DNA from: Cryptomeria japonica | Lineage: Eukaryota > Streptophyta > Pinopsida > Cupressales > Cupressaceae | Reading direction: 5' to 3' | NCBI RefSeq assembly: GCF_030272615.1 | Contig: NC_081409.1 | Coordinates: 876,811,594 to 876,875,593 of the forward strand | Length of the DNA: 64,000 nucleotides | Notes under the pieces: generated by a model | The model's input: only the letters and a program-made list of their open reading frames with translations | What the model was told of the DNA's origin: nothing | Database searches by the model: none | Part shown: piece after piece, positions 1 to 9,540 of the stretch | How positions within the stretch are numbered: position 1 is the stretch's first letter | Layout of the letters: every line of letters starts with the position of its first letter | Position numbers and translations under genes: made by a program

Positions 1-1
1 C

Positions 2-753
2 CACATCTTCACTCTTAGCCCCGCTAACTTCGAAGACATTAACGGCCTTCCCCTTGTTCATCACCAACTCATTGACTGGGATAATGAAGGACCTGCACAG
101 TTGGATACTTTCCAAAATGATGAAGCTTTTATTGACTATCTAGGCATATGAGATGACCTTCCCTCTGGAGACCATAAAGCGGGATACACCATATAACTCA
201 ATAGCGTGGCATATTTTGGTGAGGGTGTCGGACCTTCCAGTCGCAAAAATGTAAAAATAAGAGCAAATCAAGGGTCTTATGGCAAAAACCACACTGTGGC
301 GCTATCTGACCCCAAAAAAGTAAAAAGAAAGGACGTATCTGAGGGTGAAAACCTCTCTGAGGCGCCTGAAGATGGAAGGCTCGACATTCTCCCAGCATCA
401 TATGAGGAAAAATCATGCATGTTGGTAGAGGAGACTATCAAAACAAACATTAGTATAGAAGAGGTTCCACACAACATATTTCTAGCTCAATCACTGACAG
501 AGTCTGAAAGGTCAAAATTCATAAATTTCTTCAAAGAGCGAAAAATCAACTTCGCCTGGTGATACGCTGATATGCTTGGATTGGATCCGGATTTGGTAAT
601 GCATCATCTGACAGTCAAACCGGGGGCAAAACCAGTAAAACAGAAATTGAGAAAAATGCATCCACAAGTGGCATTACTAGTCAAGTAGAGCTTGAGAAAT
701 TACTTGATGTCGGATTCATACGTCCAATTGATTATCCTGAATGGATCTCTAAC
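2..753 (+). pseudogene. Tat pol: protease-RT linker and N-terminus of RT (broken)
   Basis: From base 2 one frame reads a protein similar in style to the linker before RT in Tat elements (an HHQLIDWDNEGPAQ segment), then the start of RT with a LAQSLTESE segment and a HHLTVKPGAKPVKQ segment. The frame is interrupted by stops at 149-151 (TGA), 194-196 (TAA) and 560-562 (TGA). Near 686 the frame slips to that of the downstream RT, where an ELEKLLDVGFIRP segment resumes. No start codon is expected because this is the interior of a polyprotein. The linker identity is less certain than the RT part. Confidence 0.7.
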
Positions 754-2640
754 TTGGTACCTATCAGTAAACCAGATCACAACATCAGAATTTGCACAGA
801 TTTCAGAGACATCAACAAAGCTTGTCCAAAGGATGACTTCCCACTACCAAACATAGACTTGATTGTTGATCTCACAGCAGGTCATGAAATGCTATCATTA
901 ATGGATGGATTCTCTGGCTATAATCAGATAAGAATTGCACCCGAGGATCAACATAAAACAACATTTACTTGTCCATGGGGAACTTTCTGCTGGAATGTCA
1001 TGCCTTTCGGGTTAAAAAATGCAGGTGCTACATATCAAAGAGCTATGACTACTATCTTTCATGATCTCATGCATGTAACTATGGAAGATTATGTTGACGA
1101 CCTCTTGGTCAAATCAATAGACAGAAATACACACTTGGACATACTTTCAATTGCCTTTGATCGGTTGGAAAAATACAAAGTAAAATTAAAACCCAAGAAA
1201 TGTGTCTTTGGAGTAACCTCAGGGAAGCTCCTAGGATTCATTGTGTCCAAAAGAGGAATTGAAGTGGATCCAGCAAAAGTCAAAGCTATCTTGGAAATGC
1301 AACCACCAAGAAATATCAGTCAACTTCGATCCTTACAAGGTAGACTCCAGTCCATACGAAGATTCATAGCACAACTGGCGGATAAGTGTAATCCTTTTCA
1401 GCACCTGCTACATAAAAACATCAAATTCAAATGGGATGACAACTGTCAACAGGCTTTCCAGGTGCTCAAAGACTATCTCCTAAATCCACCAGTTCTGATG
1501 CCACCAATTCCAGATCAACCACTGCTACTATACATATCAGCTACTCCAACAGCACTGGGGGCACTCTTAGCACAACAAATTGCTGGGGGCAAGGAAAAAG
1601 CAGTATACTATATTAGTCGCACATTGGTGGGATACGAGCTAAACTACACACCAATTGAGCACGCATGTCTCACTGTGGTCTTTGCTTCACAGAAATTACG
1701 ACATTACATGCTCACTCATAAGACTAAGTTAGTTGCAAGGATAGATCCGCTGAAATATCTTCTCAATAAGGCAACGCTTACTGGGCTACTGGCCAAATGG
1801 GTAATGATACTGAGTGAATTCGACATCGAGTATGTGGACAGAAAAGAAATAAAAGGACAAGCCATCGCAGATCAATTAGCAGATGCTCCCATGATAGATG
1901 ATGTTCCTCTAAGTTCAGAATTTCCAAATGAATCCATTTTAACAGTGTCATATGCAAAGCCATGGCAACTGTACTTCGATGGCTCATACACACAGCACGG
2001 GGCAGGAGCTAGCATCCTCTTTATAACTCCTCAAGGGGATTCTATACCAAAATCATACCGCTTATCATTTCCTTTCACTAACAATATAGCAGAATATGAG
2101 GCATTAACAACAGGGTTACGAATTGCAGTTCAATGGAAGATCCAGGAACTTCGTGTTTTTGGAGACTCCCAACTTGTTATCCGTCAAGCAACTGGGGATT
2201 ATCAAACAAAAGATGAAAAGTTAATGCCTTATAAACAAATGGTGGATGATCTGAAACAACACTTTACAAAGATAGACTTTGAGCAGATACCAAGAGAGCA
2301 GAATCGCGCCGCAGATGCCATGGCTACAATTGCTTCATTGATTGATTTGCCTCCAAACGAGACCCGCTATGAGTTCTTGGTGGATAACCTTTTGGTCCCT
2401 TCATATGAGATAATGCCTACTGAGATGATATGTGTTGGTCCTGAATCCCAGTTATATGGTTCCATCTTCACATACCTTCGCGACAATACTTTACCTCCTG
2501 ATCTATCAAATAACCAACGTCGTACTTTCATTCGCCAATCCTCTCGATATGTCATTTTAGCTGATATCCTATACCGACGAGGTCTAGATGGCACTCTTCT
2601 TAGATGTTTAGAAAGCGACGAAGCTCAGATTGCGTTATGG
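754..2640 (+). pseudogene. Tat pol: reverse transcriptase, RNase H and second (archaeal-type) RNase H
   Basis: A continuous frame of about 630 codons. RT shows a DFRDINKACPKDDFPLP segment, the first catalytic Asp in SLMDGFSGYNQI and the YVDD box at 1090-1101. The first RNase H (around 1515-1890) has a SATPTALGALLAQQ segment without the usual leading Asp, so it looks catalytically degenerate. A second RNase H around 1960-2330 has all the acidic residues expected: D in LYFDGSYTQ, E in NIAEYEAL, D in VFGDSQLV and D in RAADAMA. Dual RNase H with an inactive first domain is an established Tat feature. The frame runs into integrase and breaks at about 2640; the ~65 codons read beyond that are out-of-frame. 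Confidence 0.9.
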
Positions 2641-3680
2641 GAAGTAGTGGTCCTACCTTGGCCAAGAAACTCATTAGGACTGGATATTACTGGCCCAATA
2701 TGGAAAAAGACTCATATCAGTTTGTCAAGAAATGTAAGCAATGTCAAATTCATGGAGATCTCATACATGCGCCAGCACAAGAACTTCAACCACTTGCGTC
2801 TCCTTGGCCCTTTTGTCAGTGGGGACTCGATCTCATAGGCAAGATTCACCCTCCTTCCTCTAATGGTCATAAATTCATTATCACAACCACAGAGTATTTC
2901 ACAAAATGGATTGAAGCCGTACCTCTCACACAAGTCACTGGAAAACAGATTGCTACATTCATCCTTAACTATATCATATGCCGATATGGTATTCCTGTTT
3001 CCATTATCACTGATAACGGGCGTCCCTTCAAAAATCAGGATGTTCGTGAACTCTGTGACCACTTCCATATTTCCCATCGTTTCTCCACACCGTATTACCC
3101 CCAAGGTAATGGCCAAGCTGAGGCGTCTAATAAAACAATCCTTAAAATCCTCAAGAAGACAGTCGACGACGCTGGCCGTAATTGGCATATCCAACTTAAT
3201 CCTGCATTTTGGGCCTACCGCACAAGCGTCCGTACACCTACAGGAGCTACACCCTATTCACTAGTCTATGGTTCTGAAGCCATCTTTCCTATTGAGGTCG
3301 AGTTACCCTCTTTACGGGTCTCTTTGCAAAACATCATCACTGATGAAGACTACAGGGTCTCTCGCTTACAGGAACTAGAACTGCTGGATGAATAGAGACA
3401 AACTGTTTTTAATCATCTCAAGGCTTACCAACAACGAATGAGTCGCAGCTACAATCACAAGGTCAAGCCTCGCACATTTGAGGTAGGTGACTTGGTTCTC
3501 AGAGAAAACCCCAAGAATCAGCAAGACAGAGAGAAGAAGGGCAAGTTCGAACCAAACTGGCTTGGTCCTTACATCATTATAGCCGCATATGGATCGGGTG
3601 CATATCAGCTCTCAACTACAGAAGGTGAACCTTTGGAAGATCCTATCAACAGCATGCACCTTTGCAGGTTCTACACATAG
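2641..3680 (+). pseudogene. Tat pol: integrase with C-terminal GPY/F-type domain (broken)
   Basis: The frame differs from that of RT. The zinc-binding domain keeps its Cys pair (KKCKQCQIHG) but the His part is missing: sequence jumps from an IALWEV segment to SGPTLAKK. The catalytic triad is present: D in GLDLIGKI, D in IITDNGRPF and E in GNGQAEASNK. A TAG at 3393-3395 interrupts the frame, which then resumes unchanged from 3438 to 3680. That C-terminal part has an LGPYIIIAAYGSGAYQL segment, the GPY/F-type motif, and a stop at 3678-3680. No chromodomain follows, consistent with Tat rather than a chromovirus. Confidence 0.88.
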
Positions 3681-5402
3681 CTCTTCGGAATATCCTAATT
3701 CAAAAATACAAAAAATAAAATTATAAAACAAAAAAATCGTTACTTGGTGAAAACCTGGTAAACAGGCGCCTTGTGACACAAAAAACATTGAAAAATCGAA
3801 AAAAGTAAAGAGAAATAATTTCGTCCAACGGTGAAAACCACTTCGGTGGCGCCCTGGGCAAGTACCATGGTGAAAACTGGGTCACCAGCACCATGCGTAG
3901 AGACATTGCTCCTCCCTCCTTCAGGATTCACTTTCATCCTTTCACTTTGCACACAATCACAACCTATTCATCCATAATAAACTTACCCATTCCATCATGG
4001 CTTGTTATTGATCTACCCAAGAGTAGTTCACCATTCATAATAAACCACCCTTTCCATCCATAATAAATCAGATCCTATCTGTGGCTAAGGCAAATCCTAC
4101 GTCTAGTGATGGGTGTGGAATGGAGAACATCACATGTTTCGAGGAGTACAGTTTCTTCCGGCTTTCTTCAGTCTATCCGCGCACAATCCGCAATAAAGCA
4201 GCATTTGCATCACAGATCCGCAATAAAGTTTCATCTTCTCTGCAATAAAGTATCAGTTTCATGGATTCAGTCAGTTTCAGATGAGACAGCAGCAACAATG
4301 GGCTTCAACAAATCAAATATTTCAATAGACTCAGACAACATTATGGTTCAGTGCTATCTATCCTTTTTGTGAAAGTAAACATTGTGACCACAATCAAATA
4401 AGACTTATACAAGTGACAAGAGACACTAAACCTGAGGACTATAGTGGGTGTTGGTGTTGAGTCTTGGTTTTCTTTTGATTTTATCTTTCTGGTGACATGT
4501 CTTTTAGCTTTTCCAGGATGTCTTTGACTAGAGATTCTATCTCCAGGATGTCTTTGACTAGAAAGGCGAGGATGGGGTATTGTCACCCATTTTCTTTTGC
4601 TGTCTGTGGATTGTCTCTTAGTAATGCTATGACTTGTCCAAGGATATGAGGACACTATGAGTCTAGTGTGAACTGGGGCATTCCTTGTTTGTGACTGTCT
4701 TATCTCCATGCAAACGAGTAAAATGACTTTTTGGGTCGAACATATGCCTCGATTGTCATAACCTATTTTGCCATAATAAAGCTCAATGATGATAACGCAC
4801 AAGAAGCTCTTTCACTTTCATATCTTCCGTCTTTCATCCCCCCTTTCTTGATTGACTTCCATCATCCTTCTTGAGTCCGCGTAGCCTGCTATCACATGAC
4901 TGAGTATAATGGCACACCAAAAACATTTACATTTCATGTAGCTGCACCTGCATTACCACATATAAGCATTTCATACATACATATAGATATCACAACTGCA
5001 TCACATCCTGCACACAACACCTGTTAGCACAATTTACATTTGCATTATCATATTCAGTTGCATTACTTACATTCACATTTGTATCATGCATACACATAAA
5101 ACACATATAAAACATAAAAGAACAAAAATATTGCATTACATACATATGTGCATCCATATCATAAGCATACATCACATAAGAACATCTCATCACATAGGTA
5201 CACATGCATATAGCTGCCGCAAAGATGAATCATCTCATATATATAATAAAAAATGTCATGATACAATGATGTCAAAATCATATGGCTACAATCACCCGCA
5301 GGTGTCTACAAATACAAAAGAATGGTACAACACTGATACAATGGGAGCCCTCTAAGGCTATGATGAACTCCCTCCCTCGGAGCCGCCTGGCCTCGATGGA
5401 AT
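3681..5402. other. Non-coding spacer between pol and the antisense PMD gene
   Basis: No convincing ORF on either strand. The start is A-rich and holds two short phrases reading GGTGAAAAC. From 3976 to about 4250 the motif AATAAA recurs six times, in the contexts cataataaa and gcaataaag. A 21-bp sequence is directly repeated at 4512-4562. From 4.9 to 5.3 kb the sequence is low-complexity CATA/ACAT-rich DNA. It could hold converging 3' ends of the sense pol transcript and the antisense PMD transcript, but no terminator can be proven. Confidence 0.6.
4512..4562 (+). repeat. Short direct repeat (21 bp, period 30)
   Basis: The sequence tccaggatgtctttgactag occurs at 4512 and again at 4542, both followed by a. 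The two copies are identical and nine bases separate them. Confidence 0.9.
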
Positions 5403-7376
5403 CTAAGCCCCTGAAGGACCCGCCCCAGGATCATCTCGCCTGCCCCCTCTATCTGGTGGTGGTGGAGGACCCATGACCCCACCACTAGATGCCTGCCTCC
5501 TCCTACTCCCTCCCGTAGCTGTCACTGTACGCGACGGTCTATGGAAGCTCCTCGCCCGCTGATCTACTGGCACTGCACTGTAGTAGAGGTCTCTCCAGTA
5601 TCCAATCTCCTCTCCGGCCCGCAGGACATATGCAAAGCCTGCCCCTGTGTCCTCCGCTGCCTGCCTCCCTGCCCTCAGCGCTGTCTCAGCCTCTGTGTAG
5701 CACTGAATTGCCTGATCTCTCTCCCGCTCAGTATCCCTGAGCCTCGTCCTGAGTCGGTCTCTCTCCCTCTCCAACTCCTGTATCTCATCTGCCTGGCCCT
5801 GCCAGATCTCCCTGAGCTCAATTAGCTCATCCTCCTCTGGATCCTCCCCCTCTGCTTCTGCCTGTGGCTCTCCCTCTGCGGGTGCCTGCCCCTGTACCTG
5901 TACCTGTACCTGTACTAGTGCCTATACGGGTACCTGTCCCTGTCTCCATCCCTACTCCTGTCCCTGTACCTGTACCTGTCCCTGTCCCTGTCTTTGTACC
6001 GGCCTGGGACCTTGTGCTACTGGTACCTGTAGGGGCAATCCACCGCGACCCCTCACCACCCGAGCCTGCCTCTCCTCCCCACCCTCCCTCCGAGGTGCAA
6101 CTCGCCTCTCTCCCACTACTCCCCTTCGCCTCCGTCGGCCTCTACCCCCATCACCCCCACCATCATCATCATCATCATCTCCTCCTCCATCTCCATCCAG
6201 TAGCTCTCCTGGATCTGTCAATCGTGGGAATGGATGCTCTGGCCAATATGCTGTATACTCTGTATCCATCCTGACATCTTCAATCTCAGGCCACATGTCC
6301 CAGGGAAGAGGTATCATCTCTGCCAGCTGTGTCAGCGCCTGATCATATGACAATAAAGGCCCAAACTGCGCCTGATCCCTAACTGTACGGGCATACATAC
6401 CTGAGCCTCGTGGCATCCTCTGGATCCAGCCAAACTGTCGGCCAACCCTGTCCACCAGCTGCCTCTCTAACACATAGGGCGTCCGCCCAATCAGGTACCT
6501 GCTCCAGAAGGTGTATGGCAACTCCACTGCGTCATCCTCCCACTCCTCGCATCCTAGATACGGTCTCCAGATGACTACATCAATATCATCCAGCACTCGC
6601 CGCCAATGCTCTAACCTGCCAATCCACGGCTGTGAGGTGATCATGTCGTACAAATGAACAAAGCTGCGTCCATGTCCCCTGCCTCAGAAGTGTATCGGCC
6701 TCGTCATTGGCAGATGCTCATAGGCCCAAACCTGCAGTAGTGTCACCCCGCAGCCCAATCCAACTGACCCATGGTATACAAACTGGTGAAACTCATAATA
6801 TAAGTGGGCCAACACACATGGTCCCCAAGCATATCTGGTGTGCTGCGTCACCAGTGTCTCCAATGCTCCGCCCCAGCCCACTGCCAATCCCCGTGTCGCC
6901 CTATCCGGACACAAGAACCCACTGATAACTCCTCCGATTACAGCTGGCAATGCTAACCCTGTGGCTGTCATGGTGTCCCATGCCACATGACCAGCCCTCA
7001 TCTCTAGGCTGGGATCCTGAAACACCCGTCTCAATGCCTCTCTGTCACCATCTCGATCATATGGAATCAAATCTCCATCAATCGGTATATGCAGAATCCT
7101 GTAGACATCCTCAAGGGTGACTGTCATCTCACCCATCGGCAAATGGAAAGTGCATGTCTCAGAATGCCATCTCTTGGCAAGTGCAATCAACAGTCCCATG
7201 TTTGCCCGAAACTCAGGCACATACAACACATGTCTCAAACCCATCTCCTCGATGGCAGCTCTATCCTGAAACGACAACTCAGGTCGCAATCTTTGTGTCG
7301 ACAGAAATCTCTCCTGTGACTCCAGCATAGGCAAGTACTCCTACAGTCAAGCAAATTAATCATGTCAGTCATGGTG

Positions 7377-7651
7377 GCATTCATTGTTTATCACAAAATG
7401 CTACTCGCTATCTAAATGCATATGGTTATTTATCCTAGTGACACTCACTATTCATCACAAAGTGTTGCTTCTATCCTAGTAGTACTCCCTGTTCATCACA
7501 AAGTACTACGTGTGTGACACTCCCTGTTCATCACAAAGTGTTACTCACATTTGCACTCCCTGTTTATCACAAAGTGCTGCTCATACTATGGGTACTCCCT
7601 GTTCATCACAAAGTACTCTATCTTGGTACTCACTGTTCATCACAAAGTGCC
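7377..7651. repeat. Array of seven small inverted repeats in the PMD intron
   Basis: Seven units share a core close to ccctgttcatcacaa, flanked by arms that pair with each other: 7377-7401 (gcatt/aatgc), 7441-7465 (acact/agtgt), 7479-7509 (gtagtact/agtactac), 7516-7542 (gacact/agtgtt), 7553-7577 (gcact/agtgc), 7592-7616 (gtact/agtac), 7625-7651 (ggtact/agtgcc). The arms differ between units but remain complementary, with wobbles in two units. The inner core can also pair (tgt/aca). Confidence 0.85.
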
Positions 7652-7780
7652 TTGATCTATCCTAGTCTTCCTAGAGGACCTGCTTGAGTGTATCCTCTCA
7701 GCAGCTTATCCAATCGACAACGTATGTTCATCACAGAACTGCCGATTTGACCTTGAAGACCAAAACTTGCATTTTTTTTT

Positions 7781-8037
7781 CAACGCAAATGTGCTTGACT
7801 GACACAAACGTGCCTACAGACTGCACAAGCGCGCCTAAAAAACACAGACGCGCTTGTATGACATAGACGTGCCTAGGCTATGCATAAACGTGACTCTACT
7901 ACGCAGACGCCCCTGCACATCGCAGACGCGCCCGCATTTGACATAGATGTGGTTCTAGACACAGACGTGCCTGGCACTGACACAGACGAGCCTGTTGGAC
8001 ACAGACGCGCCTAGCACTGACACAGACGCGGTTGCAC
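7781..8037. repeat. Degenerate minisatellite with acgYg core, PMD intron
   Basis: About twelve units spaced roughly 17-24 bp follow the pattern gacacagacgcgcctag with substitutions. Clear examples lie at 7801, 7842, 7858, 7970, 7998 and 8019. The array is much more CpG-rich than the surrounding DNA. Confidence 0.8.
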
Positions 8038-8304
8038 GATTTTAGAATTTTTTGGTACCCTATTCCGAAGCGCATTTATTGCCCTAACTAGCATGCATTA
8101 ATGACAAAAATACATGCGTCAAAGTACGAGGAGGTTTGATGGTACTTACCGGCTCTCCTGCCTCTGCTGGCCTCTGGAATCGGCGAACACGGTCGAATCT
8201 ATGCATGGAAGCCATCGTTGCTGACTGCTCCTTCTCTTTTCTCGCTCTGCACTTTGATCTCGTGAGGGTGTAGATGACAATGAGGATGTCTTTTTCCCGT
8301 GGTC

Positions 8305-8316
8305 TATCTTATAGCC
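8305..8316 (-). promoter_or_regulatory. Possible TATA box of the PMD gene
   Basis: On the minus strand the sequence GGCTATAAGATAG lies about 90 bp upstream of the ATG at 8215. Spacing fits a plant TATA box plus a short 5' UTR. It is a motif match only. Confidence 0.35.
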
Positions 8317-8410
8317 TACCCTAGCCTTGCCTTCATTTCCCGAGTCAGTCTTCCTCATCCCGTGACTCTGTCACATTATTCGGTCAGTCCATTCTAGCCT
8401 TTCTTTCTTA

Positions 8411-8459
8411 TCGAGAGATTGTCTGCAATCTTTTCAGACATTTTTATCCAATCTCTCGA
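8411..8459. repeat. 11-bp inverted repeat with nested stem
   Basis: tcgagagattg at 8411-8421 is the exact reverse complement of caatctctcga at 8449-8459. Inside it, gtctg (8421-8425) can pair with cagac (8435-8439). Confidence 0.85.
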
Positions 8460-8512
8460 GGGGGCATATCATTCCCATTCTGGGGCAACTCTGTATCAGT
8501 TCATCTTATCTT

Positions 8513-8548
8513 CTTTGAAACAATGCGACAAGCCGCATTGTCTCAAAG
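8513..8548. repeat. Hairpin immediately upstream of the polypurine tract
   Basis: acaatgcg (8520-8527) pairs with cgcattgt (8534-8541) around a 6-nt loop. After one mismatch, ctttga (8513-8518) pairs with tcaaag (8543-8548). That is 14 of 15 pairs, and the right arm runs into the polypurine tract. Confidence 0.85.
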
Positions 8549-8558
8549 AGGGGCAAAA
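8545..8558 (+). other. Polypurine tract of the Tat element
   Basis: aaagaggggcaaaa directly precedes TGTAGACACC, the LTR start. This is the normal place for the plus-strand priming site of an LTR retrotransposon. Confidence 0.75.
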
Positions 8559-9326
8559 TGTAGACACCTAAAATTGTCATGTCTAATTAAATAAATACTT
8601 TATTTATTTAATTATCTAAGCCTAATTCTTTTATTAATTAAATAAATCCTTATTTATTTAATTAATTCATTTATCCTCTTCTAGCCTTATTTCTCATTTA
8701 AATAAATACATTTATTTATTTAAATTATCCTTTTCCTAAATTAAACAAATATTTTATTTATTTAATTGATCCCACTTCTTCTATTAATTAAATAAATCTT
8801 TATTTATTTAATTAATTCATTATCCTTTTCTACACATGACACATGTCATTCATCTCTTAATTCCTACACTACCTACCCCTTTCATTATTCTATTATTTCT
8901 TCTACCTACCCTCTAATCTTAGCCGACCTCCTTTTACACCTCTCAATCTTATCCCTCTGTTTCATATTGTGTCTTCTATTTAAGGAGATTCCTTCTTCAT
9001 TATCAAACCCTAATGAATCATCTTAAGGACTTGACTACACTACGATTCTACTTGCAACCACATTCCGTTCTTTGTTGAGCTCTTGTGCATACAAAATATG
9101 AGAGCAAATATATCAAGCAAGATCAATGGAGATAGGAAGAATGGAGATCAAAACCCTATTGGACATGTGATGGTATAATCTTTGTGATTTCTTGTGATTT
9201 GCATTGTCTTAGGTAATCTTCATATGTTATGGTGGATCTTTGTTGATTGTTAGGCTAGGGTTTGGTGGTTGCATTCATTTAGCCTTTCAATATTGTTATT
9301 ATTGTTATCCATTTTCACCGTATACA
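8559..9326 (+). mobile_element. 3' LTR of the Tat element (right limit uncertain)
   Basis: Starts TGTAGACACC after the polypurine tract. U3 carries five AT-rich palindromes, then a TATA-like ctatttaagga near 8977. The proposed end is GTATACA at 9326, mirroring the TGTA start. The partner LTR is outside the window, so the length (768 bp) and TSD cannot be confirmed. Confidence 0.5.
8584..8816. repeat. Five AT-rich palindromes in the LTR U3
   Basis: Palindromes lie at 8584-8614 (14-bp arms), 8633-8666 (15 bp), 8696-8725 (12 bp), 8739-8767 (13 bp, one mismatch) and 8783-8816 (15 bp). Arms are of the type aattaaataaat / atttatttaatt with loops of 3-6 nt. Unit 3 uses a different arm (atttaaataaat) and stays self-complementary. 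Confidence 0.85.
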
Positions 9327-9540
9327 GCTTGTATTTTTGGTTTTTGTCTTGTTTTGTGTGCCCTTGCATATATTTGAGTGAGTTATTATCCTAAGATTGG
9401 GGGCTTGGTTCCTTGAAATTAGTGACATCTTGTACTCTTTGTGATTTTTCTCCACATTCCTCATCCTCTTCATCTCTCTTTGTTCTACTTTACCATGAGT
9501 ATTTGCGTAATCTCATACTCTCGCTAAAGTGGGGGCTAAT
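9327..9540 (+). mobile_element. 3' internal fragment and polypurine tract of a second LTR element
   Basis: A pyrimidine-rich stretch without ORF ends in aaagtgggggctaat (9526-9540), directly followed by a new TG start, TGTATCATCC. This resembles the internal 3' end of another LTR retrotransposon into which the Tat element inserted. The boundary at 9327 is inferred. Confidence 0.45.

Larger units (their letters stand above)
7341..8149 (-). other. Intron of the PMD gene
   Basis: 809 bp from GTAAGT at 8149 (reading minus) to CTGTAG at 7341. The flanking exons are both in phase 0 and stay in one frame, which supports the splice prediction. Almost all of it consists of two tandem arrays, annotated separately. 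Confidence 0.75.
5403..8215 (-). pseudogene. Plant mobile domain (PMD) protein gene, two exons, antisense to the retrotransposon
   Basis: Exon 1 is 8215-8150: ATG in context CAACGATGG, 22 codons, ending at a GTAAGT donor in phase 0. Exon 2 starts at 7340 after a CTGTAG acceptor and reads in one frame to a stop at 5403-5405, about 645 codons. Exon 2 begins with PMD-like sequence (LRPELSFQDRAAIEEMGL, TCTFHLPMGEMTVTLEDVY, HIPIDGDLI), continues with Trp-rich segments (RPYLGCEEWEDDAVELPYTF), then a Gly/Asp/Arg-rich linker, a Gln/Val repeat, a charged coiled coil (ELERERDRLRTRLRDTERE) and a Pro/Gly tail. Only three in-frame stops interrupt it: TGA at 6684-6686, TAG at 5952-5954 and TAG at 5922-5924. 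PMD proteins occur both as host genes (MAIN/MAIL1 type) and in transposons. The position inside a Tat element says this one is element-borne. The function in the element is unknown. Confidence 0.85.
1..9326 (+). mobile_element. Ty3/gypsy Tat-lineage LTR retrotransposon, 5' part outside window
   Basis: Sense-strand order is a protease-RT linker, RT, RNase H, a second RNase H, integrase, a 1.7-kb non-coding spacer, an antisense PMD gene, a polypurine tract and a 3' LTR. The duplicated RNase H and the long region between pol and the 3' LTR are characteristic of the plant Tat lineage (established knowledge). The 5' LTR, gag and protease lie before base 1. Stops and frameshifts show the copy is no longer autonomous. 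The right end is uncertain: 9326 is the CA of GTATACA, the best match to the TGTA start of the LTR. Confidence 0.8.

Noticed and set aside
2712-3194. 160-codon minus-strand ORF inside integrase
   Set aside because: Shadow of the integrase frame; no motif of its own.
1-3680. Integrated pararetrovirus (caulimovirus-type RT)
   Set aside because: Integrase with a catalytic triad, a second RNase H and an LTR with a polypurine tract identify a Ty3/gypsy element; no movement protein was seen.
5864-6274. Pro/Val-rich plus-strand ORF opposite the PMD gene
   Set aside because: Antisense of the Gln/Val and Gly/Asp repeats of the PMD protein, whose own frame has domain-like sequence and splice sites.
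7377-8037. CRISPR-like array of repeats and spacers
   Set aside because: Plant nuclear context, repeats are degenerate, spacers are irregular and no cas genes; the arrays lie in an intron.
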